Shown here piece after piece: positions 36,601 through 45,931 of a stretch of 64,000 nt of DNA. The stretch covers positions 1,240,001-1,304,000 of the forward strand of contig CATNEN010000007.1 of the NCBI GenBank assembly GCA_950097015.1, written 5' to 3'. The translations under genes were made by a program, and so were the position numbers. Each line of letters starts with the position of its first letter. Positions within the stretch are counted from its first letter, which is position 1. Under the pieces are notes generated by a model. It made no database searches and was not told where the DNA came from. It saw nothing but the letters and a program-made list of their open reading frames with translations. This stretch comes from Macrostomum hystrix (Eukaryota; Platyhelminthes; Macrostomidae).

Positions 36601-39600
36601 CATTGCACTCAACAATCGGAGGAGAGGGCAGCGGACATTGCACTCAACAATCGGAGGAGAGGGCAGCGGACATTGCACTCAACAATCGGAGGAGAGGGCA
36701 GCGGACATTGCACTCAACAATCGGAGGAGAGGGCAGTGGACATTGCACTGAACAATCGGAGGAGAGGGCAGTGGACATTGCACTCAACAATCGGAGGAGA
36801 GGGCAGCGGACATTGCACTCAACAATCGGAGGAGAGGGCAGCGGACATTGCACTCAACAATCGGAGGAGAGGGCAGTGGACATTGCACTCAACAATCGGA
36901 GGAGAGGGCAGTGGACATTGCACTGAACAATGGGTGGAGAGGGCAGTGGATATATTGTTTGTTTTGAATCGTGTAATCCCATGCAGAAAAACCTTTAGAG
37001 AAATGAATTTCACATGGTTAGGGATCGGTAAGAGATTTTTATTTACCTGACAAAAAGTGCTAAAAAATGATCAATTCATCAATCCATATGGTCGAGCTTT
37101 TTTACAAACTACCGCGGGATCTGGGTGCTGAGAAATGGGAACAGATCAATCAGTAAAATCTACCACCTATTTGATTTTCAGTGTCGTGTATGCACAGGGA
37201 ATATTTGATAAAGTTCAAGTCAGGCACAATATCTGAGCCTAAGGAACAGTTTCTGCTGCGATTCTAGCTACGGTTCCTGCTGCGATTCTAGCTACGGTTC
37301 CTGCTGCGATTCTAGCTACGGTTCCTGCTGCGATTCTAGATACAGTTCCTGCTGCGATTCTAGATACGGTTCCTGCTGCGATTCTAGCTACAGTTCCTGC
37401 TGCGATTCTAGCTACGGTTCCTGCTGCGATTCTAGCTACGGTTCCTGCTGCGATTCTAGCTACGGTTCCTGCTGCGATTCTAGCTACGGTTCCTGCTGCG
37501 ATTCTAGCTACGGTTCCCGCTGCGATTCTAGCTACAGTTCCTGCTGCGATTCTAGCTACGGTTCCTGCTGCGATTCTAGCTACGGTTCCTGCTGCGATTC
37601 TAGCTACGGTTCCTGCTGCGATTCTAGCTACGGTTCCTGTTGCGATTCTAGCTACGGTTCCTGCTGCGATTCTAGCTACGGTTCCTGCTGCGATTATAGC
37701 TACGGTTCCTGCTGCGATTCTAGCTACGGTTCCTGCTGCGATTCTAGCTACAGTTCCTGCTGCGATTCTAGCTACGGTTCCTGCTGCGATTCTAGCTACG
37801 GTTCCTGCTGCGATTCTAGCTACAGTTCCTGCTGCGATTCTAGCTACGGTTCCTGCTGCGATTCTAGCTACAGTTCCTGCTGCGATTCTAGCTACGGTTC
37901 CTGCTGCGATTCTAGCTACGGTTCCTGCTGCGATTCTAGATTCTAGATTTTTAAGTTGTCCTAACAATGCAATTGGAAACTTAGAGCAAGCAAAATAAAC
38001 TGCAATTAAAAAAACAGTTCTCCATTATGAAAATTACAAGTTGTTAAAAATAGGAGCCTGGACTGAAGGGTGAGATCTGAACATAACTGTCAGTGGCTCT
38101 AGTTTAAAGGAATTTCAGACGCCCTAATTCTAGTTATCTAGATCTGGTTTTGGCTGTAGGAGCCAATGAGCCAAGTTTCTGTTTGTTAGTCTAGAACATC
38201 ACGTGAGTCACGTGATCAGTGCTCTGTAGTTCAGTGAGGCAGCCAATGACGCTAGCCACTCCCCTTACAGGGAGCTCGATGAGGCATGTGCAAGTTAGGA
38301 AAATTATACAGAAGGTCTTGCAGCAACACCTGCTCGCTTAAACTGGCACACGCATTCAGATTTTAAAGACGTTTTTCACCTGCTTCACTAGAAAGTTAGT
38401 AGAATGACAATAGGACTTGTCAAGAGACTCTTAGCGGAGTGCCAAGTAAATCTTAGCGGAGTGCCAAGAGAATCTTAGCGGAGTGCCAAGTGAATCTTAG
38501 CGGAGTGCCAAGAGAATCTTAGCGGAGTGCCAAGTGAATCTTAGCGGAGTGCCAAGTGAATCTTAGCGGAGTGCCAAGTGAATCTAAGCGGAGTGCCAAG
38601 AGGATCTTAGCGGAGTGCCAAGTGAGTATTAGCGGGATCTTAGCGGATCAGGCAGTGGTGCAGCTCACAGAAGCATCGAACCCTAGACGTTGCCTGCTCC
38701 CCGATGGCGGTGCAGCACAGCAGCAGCAGCAGCAGCAGGCCGGGGGCAAAGTACACAATGCGGCTGGGGTAGGGCACGGCATGCCGAGTGGCACAGTAGT
38801 ACTCCAGCAGGCGCATCTGCACGTACAGCAGCAGAACGGCCACACGCAGAGCGGTGGTCAGGTACTCCATCACAGCACCCTCGAAGAACAGCAGGCGAAC
38901 TGAGAGCAGCGCGGCTTCCAGCACGATGAGGCCCTGGAGGCTGAGCACGGCGGAGAAGCGAACCCGGTCGGTTGGCGGGTGGAGCAGCAGTGCCGTCAGG
39001 GTGCTCCACAGCACAGCGGATCCGAAGGCAACGAGAAGCAGGACCAGGGCGGCTGACAGCACAACGCGTCTGCGGAATTTCCAAAATCGGGAGAATATGA
39101 GCCTGGGGATTTATGGGTGGGTAGAGAAGGGCGGAAATCTGCAGTGGAATCAGGAGGGCGGAAATCTGCAGTGGAATCAGGAGGGCGGAAATCTGCAGTG
39201 GAATCAGAAGGGCGGAAATCTGCAGTGGAATCAGGAGGGCGGAAATCTGCAGTGGAATCAGGAGGGCGGAAATCTGCAGTGGAATCAGAAGGGCGGAAAT
39301 CTGCAGTGGAATCAGGAGGGCGGAAATCTGCTGTAGGATCATGAGGACAGAAATCTGCTGTAGGATCAGGAGGGTAGAAATCTGCTGTAGGATCAGGAGG
39401 GTAGAAATCTGCTGTAGGATCAGGAGGACAGAAATCTGCTGTAGGATCAGGAGGACAGAAATCTGCTACAGGATCAGGAGGACAGAAATCTGCTGTAGGA
39501 TCAGGAGGACAGAAATCTGCTGTAGGGCCAGGAGGGTAGAAATCTGCTGTAGGATCAGGAGGGTAGAAATCTGCTATAGGATCAGGAGGACAGAAATCTG

Positions 39601-42332
39601 CTGTAGGATCAGGAGGGTAGAAATCTGCTATAGGATCAGGAGGACAGAAATCTGCTGTAGGATCAGGAGGGTAGAAATCTGCTGTAGGATCAGGAGGACA
39701 GAAATCTGCTGTAGGATCAGGAGGACAGAAATCTGCTGTAGGGCCAGGAGGGTAGAAATCTGCTGTAGGATCAGGAGGACAGAAATCTGCTGTAGGGCCA
39801 GGAGGGTAGAAATCTGCTGTAGGATCAGGAGGGTAGAAATCTGCTGTAGGATCAGGAGGGTAGAAATGCGGGTTCAGTATGTGAACACATTTTCTCTCTC
39901 GTTGGAATGTGGGATTTTATATTCTAAAATGATCCCTTATTAGGGAATAAATGGTGGTTCTAAATTTTACTTGAATATTTTAACTTGCGGGTACATTTAG
40001 GATACTATAGTAAATAATGTTTTCACCTGCCCGTGTATTTCAACATTTGTTAAATTACTGTTAAAACTAGCTGTTGAAAAGGACATCATGCGAGTGAATA
40101 AAGGCGGCAGGTGATTCACACAGGAAATGAGTCCCAACAACCCAGCCTTGGAACCCAATTGTCTGAAACCCAATCCCCCAGACAATATCCGCTCGGTTTG
40201 AGGGGGAGGGGAAAGGGCAACTCAGATGTCCGAAATCCGCATTCCTGAGCGGGGATGAAATATTCATCAATAAAAGACCGATGTAGCTCGTATAATCCTC
40301 TCTGGCTTGGTGAAATTCTTTTAGCTGACAATTCCGAGCCGACAATCAACTCGCCTCTGCGTCGATTTAGCATCGATGCCCAACCCAATCAGATAAATGT
40401 ATGCGCGGATTTTAATGCCATCTCACAAAATGTGCGGTTAAAGTGCACCGCGCTTTTAATTCTTACACTAGTGTACTTTATGGCCTGTGCAGCATCTCAC
40501 AATACTAACAGCTCGATTTCTTCAATCCTCCTGATCCTACAGCAGATTTCTGTCCTCCTGATCCTACAGCAGATTTCTGTCCTCCTGATCCTACAGCAGA
40601 TTTCTGTCCTCCTGATCCTACAGCAGATTTCTGTCCTCCTGATCCTACAGCAGATTTCTGTCCTCCTGATCCTACAGCAGATTTCTGTCCTCCTGATCCT
40701 ACAGCAGATTTCTGTCCTCCTGATCCTACAGCAGATTTCTGTCCTCCTGATCCTACAGCAGATTTCTGTCCTCCTGATCCTACAGCAGATTTCTACCCTC
40801 CTGATCCTACAGCAGATTTCTACCCTCCTGATCCTACAGCAGATTTCTACCCTCCTGATCCTACAGCAGATTTCTACCCTCCTGATCCTACAGCAGATTT
40901 CTACCCTCCTGATCCTACAGCAGATTTCTACCCTCCTGACCGTACAGCGGATTTCTACCCTCCTGACCAAACAGCAGATTTCTACCCTCCTGGACCTACA
41001 GCAGATTTCTACCCTCCTGACCAAACAGCAGATTTCTACCCTCCTGGCCCTACAGCAGATTTCTACCTTCCTGGCCCTACAGCAGATTTCTACCCTCCTG
41101 GCCCTACAGCAGATTTCTACCCTCCTGACCCTACAGCAGATTTCTACCCTCCTGACCAAACAGCAGATTTCTACCCTCCTGACCAAACAGCAGATTTCTA
41201 CCCTCCTGACCGTACAGCAGATTTCTACCCTCCTGACCAAACAGCAGATTTCTACCCTCCTGGACCTACAGCAGATTTCTACCCTCCTGACCCTACAGCA
41301 GATGTCTACCCTCCTGACCGTACAGCAGATTTCTACCCTCCTGGCCCTACAGTAATTTTCACGCCAGATTTAGCAGCAGGTTTCAATCGGTAGCATATTC
41401 ATGTAAGAAGATCGCTGCGAGGTCAGTAAAACAGATTCTCTGAAATAAAGGAGAAAAAAGTCATTTGTAAGGATTCGGAGCGCAAAATGGGTTGCGACAA
41501 GGCGTCTTGAAGAATCCCATTTGAGTGAGAAATAAAAAAAATATGGGAATTTTTTATGTGAGCAGTCGAGTGCACTTAATTAGTTTCTGAAAGGTCCCAA
41601 ATTTCCAGACGAACTCCTGATACCTGACATTTGATTAACACACTGCAATAATGACGTGCAGTACTGAATTTTATACCAGATTTTTTTAATTTTTATAACT
41701 TTTTGTTTATAATTTTTTTTCTTCTCTGAGATAATTTTCCTTAGATGAAAATTTTCCTTCCTTAGAAAAATGATCATAAATTGAAGTGACATGTTCAGAT
41801 TCGGTGATGAAATGCTTTGGTTGCTTCCTTTATGGCCAAGACTTTGGCTCATGAGTCCATTTCGCTGACTCCTGAGCACACACGCACACAGATACTGTAC
41901 GCAGGCACACACTCTCACAGATGTGTACATCTTCCGACTTTGTCATCGTCAGGCAGTGTACACTCTCACGGTGCCTTGGAGGTTGGCCCTCAAAGGCGTA
42001 CATTGCAAGACAATTGCGAGCCCTCCAAGCCTTCTCTCCGCGGCTGCGCCCGAAATTGAATGTGGCCTCGCCGCGGAATCGAGCTCAAGGACCTTGGTTG
42101 GAGAGGCAAACCTCGCAGATTTTGGAAAACAAAGAGAATCTGCGACTCACTCCACGCAGGCTTGATAGTCGAAGGTCCAGTTGAGGAAGCCGCATTGTTT
42201 GATTGTGACATCGTGACTGAGACTGTACAGCTCCACTGGTGATGATGGTGTTGCTAGGCTCCATTTTTTCAGGTGCTTTGAGCGGGTGTGGCGGGAGGAC
42301 AGCACTAGCGGGCCGGAGACTGGGCTGGGGCA
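24648..42332 (-). CDS. Seven-transmembrane protein, THH1/TOM1-GPR137-like architecture, at least five exons
   Basis: Exons are A 42332(?)-42151, B 39069-38669, C 31064-30923, D 28192-27937 and E 24947-24648. Every junction is GT-AG and every phase agrees (A/B 2, B/C 1, C/D 2, D/E 0), so these islands belong to one gene. Exon A encodes an extracellular stretch with QCGFLNWTF (N-glycosylation NWT). Helices are LSAALVLLLVAFGSAVLW, FSAVLSLQGLIVLEAALLSV, LTTALRVAVLLLYVQM, IVYFAPGLLLLLLLCC (B), VAFLAVEWLALAALAAV (C), SVLVFAFGSLINLAYWLF and HSIVVITAHILPSLAVLILF (D). The tail (E) is Ser/Ala-rich and ends LVNNA. Helix spacing and the last-helix HILPS motif recall the EILPS of THH1/TOM1 and GPR137 proteins; this is tentative. 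The start exon is not found, since exon A has no Met after an in-frame TAG at 42335-42333. Introns are packed with minisatellites. Confidence 0.75.
25063..25702. repeat. 21-bp minisatellite in the last 7-TM intron
   Basis: About 30 units of 21 bp: ctaacaggtgacaacccgtt. The left half carries cgttt and the right half cgtgt, with aaaggtgat and ccaacag variants. The 21-bp period leaves several frames open for 200-350 codons, but none is a gene. Confidence 0.97.
25740..26395. other. Intron stretch without gene; short (CTG)n
   Basis: Unique AT-rich intron sequence of the 7-TM gene. At 26268-26296 is a run of about nine CTG triplets (CAG in the transcript). Nothing else is visible. Confidence 0.5.
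26400..27540. repeat. 33-bp minisatellite with higher-order repeat
   Basis: About 34 units of 33 bp with core ggtgactgattaacctgagc and aggtgtgagaaca. The same ordered set of variant units (gcagttgtg, then gcgggtgtg, then cccgagc...aatggg) recurs after 429 bp, which is exactly 13 units (26641 and 27070). It lies in the intron between exons D and E. Confidence 0.97.
28318..28690. repeat. 38-bp minisatellite in 7-TM intron C/D
   Basis: About nine units of 38 bp (gaggacaacgggaactagca, cccactgaatgac), with acgggaac changing to aggggaac in the right units. Confidence 0.96.
29633..30437. repeat. 30-bp minisatellite in 7-TM intron C/D
   Basis: About 27 units of 30 bp with core gttagtcatggaaccttcca, followed by gtgcttccaa, ttgcttccaa or atgtttccaa. 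A unit with a 2-bp insertion (gaattagtc) occurs at 29981 and again at 30313, marking a duplicated block of about 332 bp (11 units). Open frames in it are periodic artefacts. Confidence 0.97.
31185..32475. repeat. 1.3-kb polypurine minisatellite next to 7-TM exon C
   Basis: Irregular tandem copies of gagagagtaggagatggga and shorter forms give a nearly pure A/G plus strand with occasional T. Larger blocks repeat, for example gattggagagagagtagcag near 31721, 32046 and 32327. In the minus-strand transcript it is an equally long C/U tract ending about 120 nt upstream of the exon C splice acceptor. Confidence 0.96.
33078..33590. repeat. 21-bp minisatellite in 7-TM intron B/C
   Basis: About 24 units of taggagatcccatcactaat with ttagg, gtagg and ctagg subtypes. 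Two units carry an aaaaaat insertion, indicating a local block copy. Confidence 0.96.
34085..34285 (-). repeat. SINE-like repeat, family B, short form
   Basis: Read on the minus strand it starts with ccctgagctcgattccgcgg (B-box-like gctcgattcc) at about 34280. It passes through caggagtcagcggaatgg and cctcgctggctgcgggtc and ends in an ATT-rich tail (about 34085-34110). It lacks the middle block of the copies at 13718 and 41845. Confidence 0.7.
34640..35806. repeat. 39/34-bp minisatellite in 7-TM intron B/C
   Basis: About 31 units with core gagagtctgctggagtgaca. The left part uses a 39-bp form ending tggaatttgatgttt or tggaatttaatgttt. The right part uses a 34-bp form ending tggaatattt. Forms are mixed in blocks. 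Confidence 0.97.
36213..36950. repeat. 35-bp minisatellite in 7-TM intron B/C
   Basis: About 21 units of 35 bp with core aacaatcggaggagagggca and cggacattgcactc or tggacattgcactg. The left-most units (aactctggg, aacacaggg) are more divergent. It is purine-rich on the plus strand. Confidence 0.97.
37236..37950. repeat. 24-bp minisatellite in 7-TM intron B/C
   Basis: About 30 very uniform units of gcgattctagctacggttcc plus tgct. The 24-bp period makes one frame an artificial 242-codon Ala/Gly/Thr-rich ORF. High uniformity suggests recent expansion. Confidence 0.97.
38429..38648. repeat. 22-bp minisatellite abutting 7-TM exon B
   Basis: About ten units of aatcttagcggagtgccaag plus tg or ag, ending about 20 bp from the exon B donor site at 38668. 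The donor side of the intron therefore opens straight into the array. Confidence 0.95.
39125..39868. repeat. 27-bp minisatellite, left arm of an inverted pair
   Basis: About 27 units. The first eight read gcggaaatctgcagtggaat, then caggagg. The rest read agaaatctgctgtaggatca, then ggaggac or ggagggt. The second subtype is the exact reverse complement of units in 40523-41352. It lies in 7-TM intron A/B, starting about 55 bp from the exon B acceptor. Confidence 0.97.
40523..41352. repeat. 27-bp minisatellite, right arm of an inverted pair
   Basis: About 31 units of tgatcctacagcagatttct plus gtcctcc, then acactaccctcc-type subunits (gaccaaacagc, ggccctacagc) to the right. Units near the inner end are the reverse complement of the left arm's gtaggatcaggaggacag units. 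A spacer of about 655 bp separates the arms. Confidence 0.97.
41845..42108 (-). repeat. SINE-like repeat, family B, long form
   Basis: The closest relative is 13718-13975: shared cgccgcggaatcgagctca, gtcaggcagtgtacactctc, gtgccttgg and gactcctgagcacacacgca. It lies about 45 bp inside the intron from the exon A donor at 42150. Confidence 0.7.
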
Positions 42333-42554
42333 CTAAAACTAGCTGTGATTGATTGATTGACACGTCAGCTGCGACTTGCTGCGTTCAGCTGGAATAAAAT
42401 TCTTCGAAAATTAAAGATTTTGCCGTGATCCAGACTCAGTTAAAATAAATAGGCTTTCCTAAAAGTTAAACAAGCGTTTAAGCAAATTTACTTCTAAGCA
42501 AACAGTTTCATAAATCACTGATTGTAAAATTATTATAATTAAAAATTAGGGTTG

Positions 42555-42800
42555 ATATTCGGGAGCTTGTAAGCCCAGCTATGAGCCCTTCGGACTTCAG
42601 ACAAACAGGTCGGGAGTTCGAATCGAGTCCGAGTTTTTTTTTTAGTTTATCCAGCTGTAAAATGCGAACTAGCATTAGCTGGAGTGAAAAAAAATTGGTG
42701 GCTATGGTGGCTCCCAGTCCATGGACTGAACAGTGCAAGCCTTTGGGTAAGCTTCGCGCAATGCCACCGACTGTACAAGTGGGCCAACTGGGTTCGGCGT
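42555..42800 (+). repeat. tRNA-derived SINE (family A), plus orientation
   Basis: The head contains gggagttcgaatcgagtcc (B-box-like), followed by T-rich linker. The body has ccagctgtaaaatgcgaact, agcattagctgg, ggctatggtggctcc and cagtccatggactgaaca, matching the central and tail parts of the copy at 10203-10493. The head sequence differs from the Met-like head there. Confidence 0.75.
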
Positions 42801-42804
42801 CATT

Positions 42805-43465
42805 CCTATCTATAAAATAAAAGTGCACAATATGCCGCATACAATAAATAATGTTTTCGCCAAACTGAAAAGTGCAAAATCTATGATTAGCCGGTCCAAC
42901 CAAACGGGCAGGTTCATTTTCGCATGAATTCTTCCGTGTTACCCGTTTAAGACGAAAATTGGCAATGGCAAGGTAGACAGCGGGGGAGTTAATTTTCTCT
43001 AAGCAACAGAATCATATTTTTCCGCTATAAGCCTGGCAGACTGAAAGCAGTTAGTAGGGCTAACAATCATGATGCTATGTTTCCAAGAATACAATAGAGC
43101 TCATTGTTTTAAATGTGAGTAAAGCGTAGAATGCCTCAACAGATGCTCATTAAAACACCTGGGCTTGGCAAAATTACAGGGGCGTGAATAAAATTTGCTG
43201 ACAAAAAATAGTAAAAAACTCACATCAGGAGACTGAGAGGAGCGCAGATGTGGCTCGTGAAATGGCAAAAATGTTAACTAATGTGATTGCCAAATTAAGT
43301 CCGGAAATTTTTAAGCAATATTTTCACACAGATCAAAGAGCTAGAAATTTATAAACATTAACCTTAGAAACAACTATCCCTAAAAAAACTAAAATGTCAT
43401 CGGAAAATAACATAAAAATCATCCTGCAGGACAAAATTATTAATTAATTACTTCACAGATCCACA
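42805..43465. other. Gene-less AT-rich stretch
   Basis: It lies upstream of 7-TM exon A. A missing first exon could be here or further right, but I cannot identify one. Confidence 0.4.
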
Positions 43466-43467
43466 AA

Positions 43468-44140
43468 TATGCCTACAAAACCCAGATATCTCCCTACAAA
43501 ACCCAGATATCTCCCTACAAAACCCAGATATCTCCCTACAAAACCCAGATCTCTCCCTACAAAACCAAGATGTCTCCCTACAAAACCCAGATGTCTCCCT
43601 ACAAAAAACCCAGATATCTCCCTACAAAAAACCCAGATGTCTCCCTACAAAACCCATATGTCTCCCTACAAAACCCAGATGTCTCCCTACAAAAAACCCA
43701 GACGTCTCCCTACAAAAACCAGATATCTCCCTACAAAACCCAGATACCTCCCTACAAAAACCCAGATATCTCCCTACAAAAACGCAGATACCTCCCTACA
43801 AAAACCCAGATATCTCCCTATAAAAACCAGATATCTCCCTACAAAACCCAGATATCTCCCTACAAAACCCAGATACCTCCCTACAAAACCCAGATACCTC
43901 CCTACAAAAACCCAGATATCTCCCTACAAAACCCAGATGTCTCCCTACAAAAAACCCAGATATCTCCCTACAAAACCCAGATGTCTCCCTACAAAAAACC
44001 CAGACGTCTCCCTACAAAAACCCAGATACCTCCCTACAAAAAACCCAGATATCTCCCTACAAAAACCCAGATACCTCCCTACAAAAAACCCAGATACCTC
44101 CCTACAAAAAACCCAGATATCGCCAAACAAAGAGCACATG
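43468..44140. repeat. 18-22-bp minisatellite upstream of 7-TM exon A
   Basis: About 34 units of ccctacaaaacccagatatc and variants. Unit length changes by runs of two to six A and by tatct, tgtct, tacct and cgtct endings. Confidence 0.96.
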
Positions 44141-44159
44141 TCTTCCTACAAAACCCAAA

Positions 44160-45930
44160 AATATCCCGAAAAATGTAAAGTTAAATTTCAAAAAACCTAG
44201 AAATAACCTACAAAGCCACAACATATCTTTCAAAAAACTGAAATCTCTAAAGAAGTGCAGAGATTTGTCACGAAGTCAACGAAATCCTGCCTCAGCCTAC
44301 AAATACGTTAAAAAGCAACACCCTTCAGCCTGCACATGTAAGGACATTCGAAGCAAACAGGCGGAACCGAAGTTAAAGCAGATTTTATGAAAACTCGTTA
44401 GCTTGCGTTAGCACACAAGCCAGACAGTAAAACTCCGCTTCATAAATCAGACTTTTAAGTTAAGCAACTGCGTGGCACCGACAGTGGAAGTCAGCCCGCT
44501 CGAGTTCGCTAGCATTGCCAATGTGCAAACCGGAAACTGCAGGCGGTTCCGTATGGCCAAGCTCTGCCAATGCCTCTCGGTGGGCCGAGCCAACAGCAAA
44601 CAGCTAAAAACGCGCCCTGTTGATATGCATGATTCCGCGCACCGCTGGACATTATACTGTCGCGAATATTACGAAAAAGTAGCTTCATCCAGCAGGTTGA
44701 GCGCAGCCAACTTAATCCACCCAACTCTCTTCTGTCGCCTCTTCAGACCCAATCCATTTCTGCGCGCTCCTCACTTCTCAGAAGCCATGCGAGCCACTGA
44801 GCAGCGAAGCTGGTTGCCAACAAAGTGCGAAGCTGCTTGCTGAGAGAGGTTGAGCACAAGAGGGCGGAGGCACAGCCAGCAGTTGAGACACTTTTCAAGA
44901 GAGAAGCGTGACGCGAGAGTCGCCTAATTAAACTTCAGCGCCTTCAAGCGACTGCCAGCCAGACGCCTGCTAGCAAACGATTTCTTAGCCTACCGTCGGA
45001 AGCTGTGGGCGGATGGCGAATCGATTTCTTCTGCGTGGAAGAGTGCTGGGGCAATTGGGGGCAGGGGAGCGGGGTGAAGGGACCGGCCACACCAGCCTCG
45101 TGTAGAGTTTCAGGGCTTGCTTAAGTTTAAGTCTCTCTTGCCCACCGCATGCGTCTCAGCGTGTCTCATCTATTTTTTGGCAGACTAAAAGAGAGCTGCA
45201 AAGAAAAGCTCGCCCATTCTAAATGCGTGTTTAAACGATGGCTGTCTCAGATACAGTCGCTGGAAGAACTCGCTGCTACCACTTGCTGCCATTGATCAGA
45301 TAAAATGTGCGATTGCTTGAGCTCTACAAAACAATCCGAGTAGAATCTGAAATTCTCTTTGACTGTGAGCTTCTCAAAGCCGATGGCGAGGTAAAAAGAA
45401 AACTGTTTTTACTGCTCCTTTGTTGATAATTTGTGCTAAAAAACGAATTAGTCAATCAAACAGCATACACAAGGATGCACAGCTAATTGACTGTTGGAGC
45501 TATCAGGCCAGTGGACACATCTTTCAAACAACATGATTCTTAGGCCGCCTTAATTCTGAACTTTTCACTTCAGCAAGCAAGTCCGCAATGAAGGGTTGCT
45601 GCAGAGTTGGCCCAACTTGTTAAAAACTTGGCGTGCACTTTTGGCTGGGCCCAGCAACCGAGCTTCAGAGGGGAAGAGGGGGGAGAACACAAGAAAGCCG
45701 AGCGGAGAATTTAGTTTGATGAGACAAAAATCTATTCCGCGGACGGGCCAAGACCAAAGAGAAAGAAATGACGGATAAAAATGAGTAGCAGAGGCGCGGG
45801 TGATTGGGGGATCAGCAGATGAGGAGCCCCTGGCTACTGGGTTAATGAAATCTACATTGGAGAGGCTGGGAACAGCCCGCACTCTATGGAAAATAATAAT
45901 CCGCTAGGTTGACCACAGTCGCCATGCCTG
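44160..45930. other. Gene-less region upstream of the GPCR
   Basis: Mixed-composition DNA with several open frames (for example 44472-44843 plus) that show no recognisable domain and begin without ATG or with poor context. It probably contains the GPCR promoter and possibly a 7-TM first exon on the other strand. Nothing firm is visible. Confidence 0.4.
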
Positions 45931-45931
45931 A

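Noticed and set aside
36177-37967. Open frames of 65-242 codons over the 35-bp and 24-bp arrays
   Set aside because: Periodic translation of minisatellites on both strands, with no domain and no codon bias.
44472-44843. 123-codon plus frame upstream of the GPCR
   Set aside because: It starts at GTG, has no recognisable domain and no clear splice context. Support is too weak.
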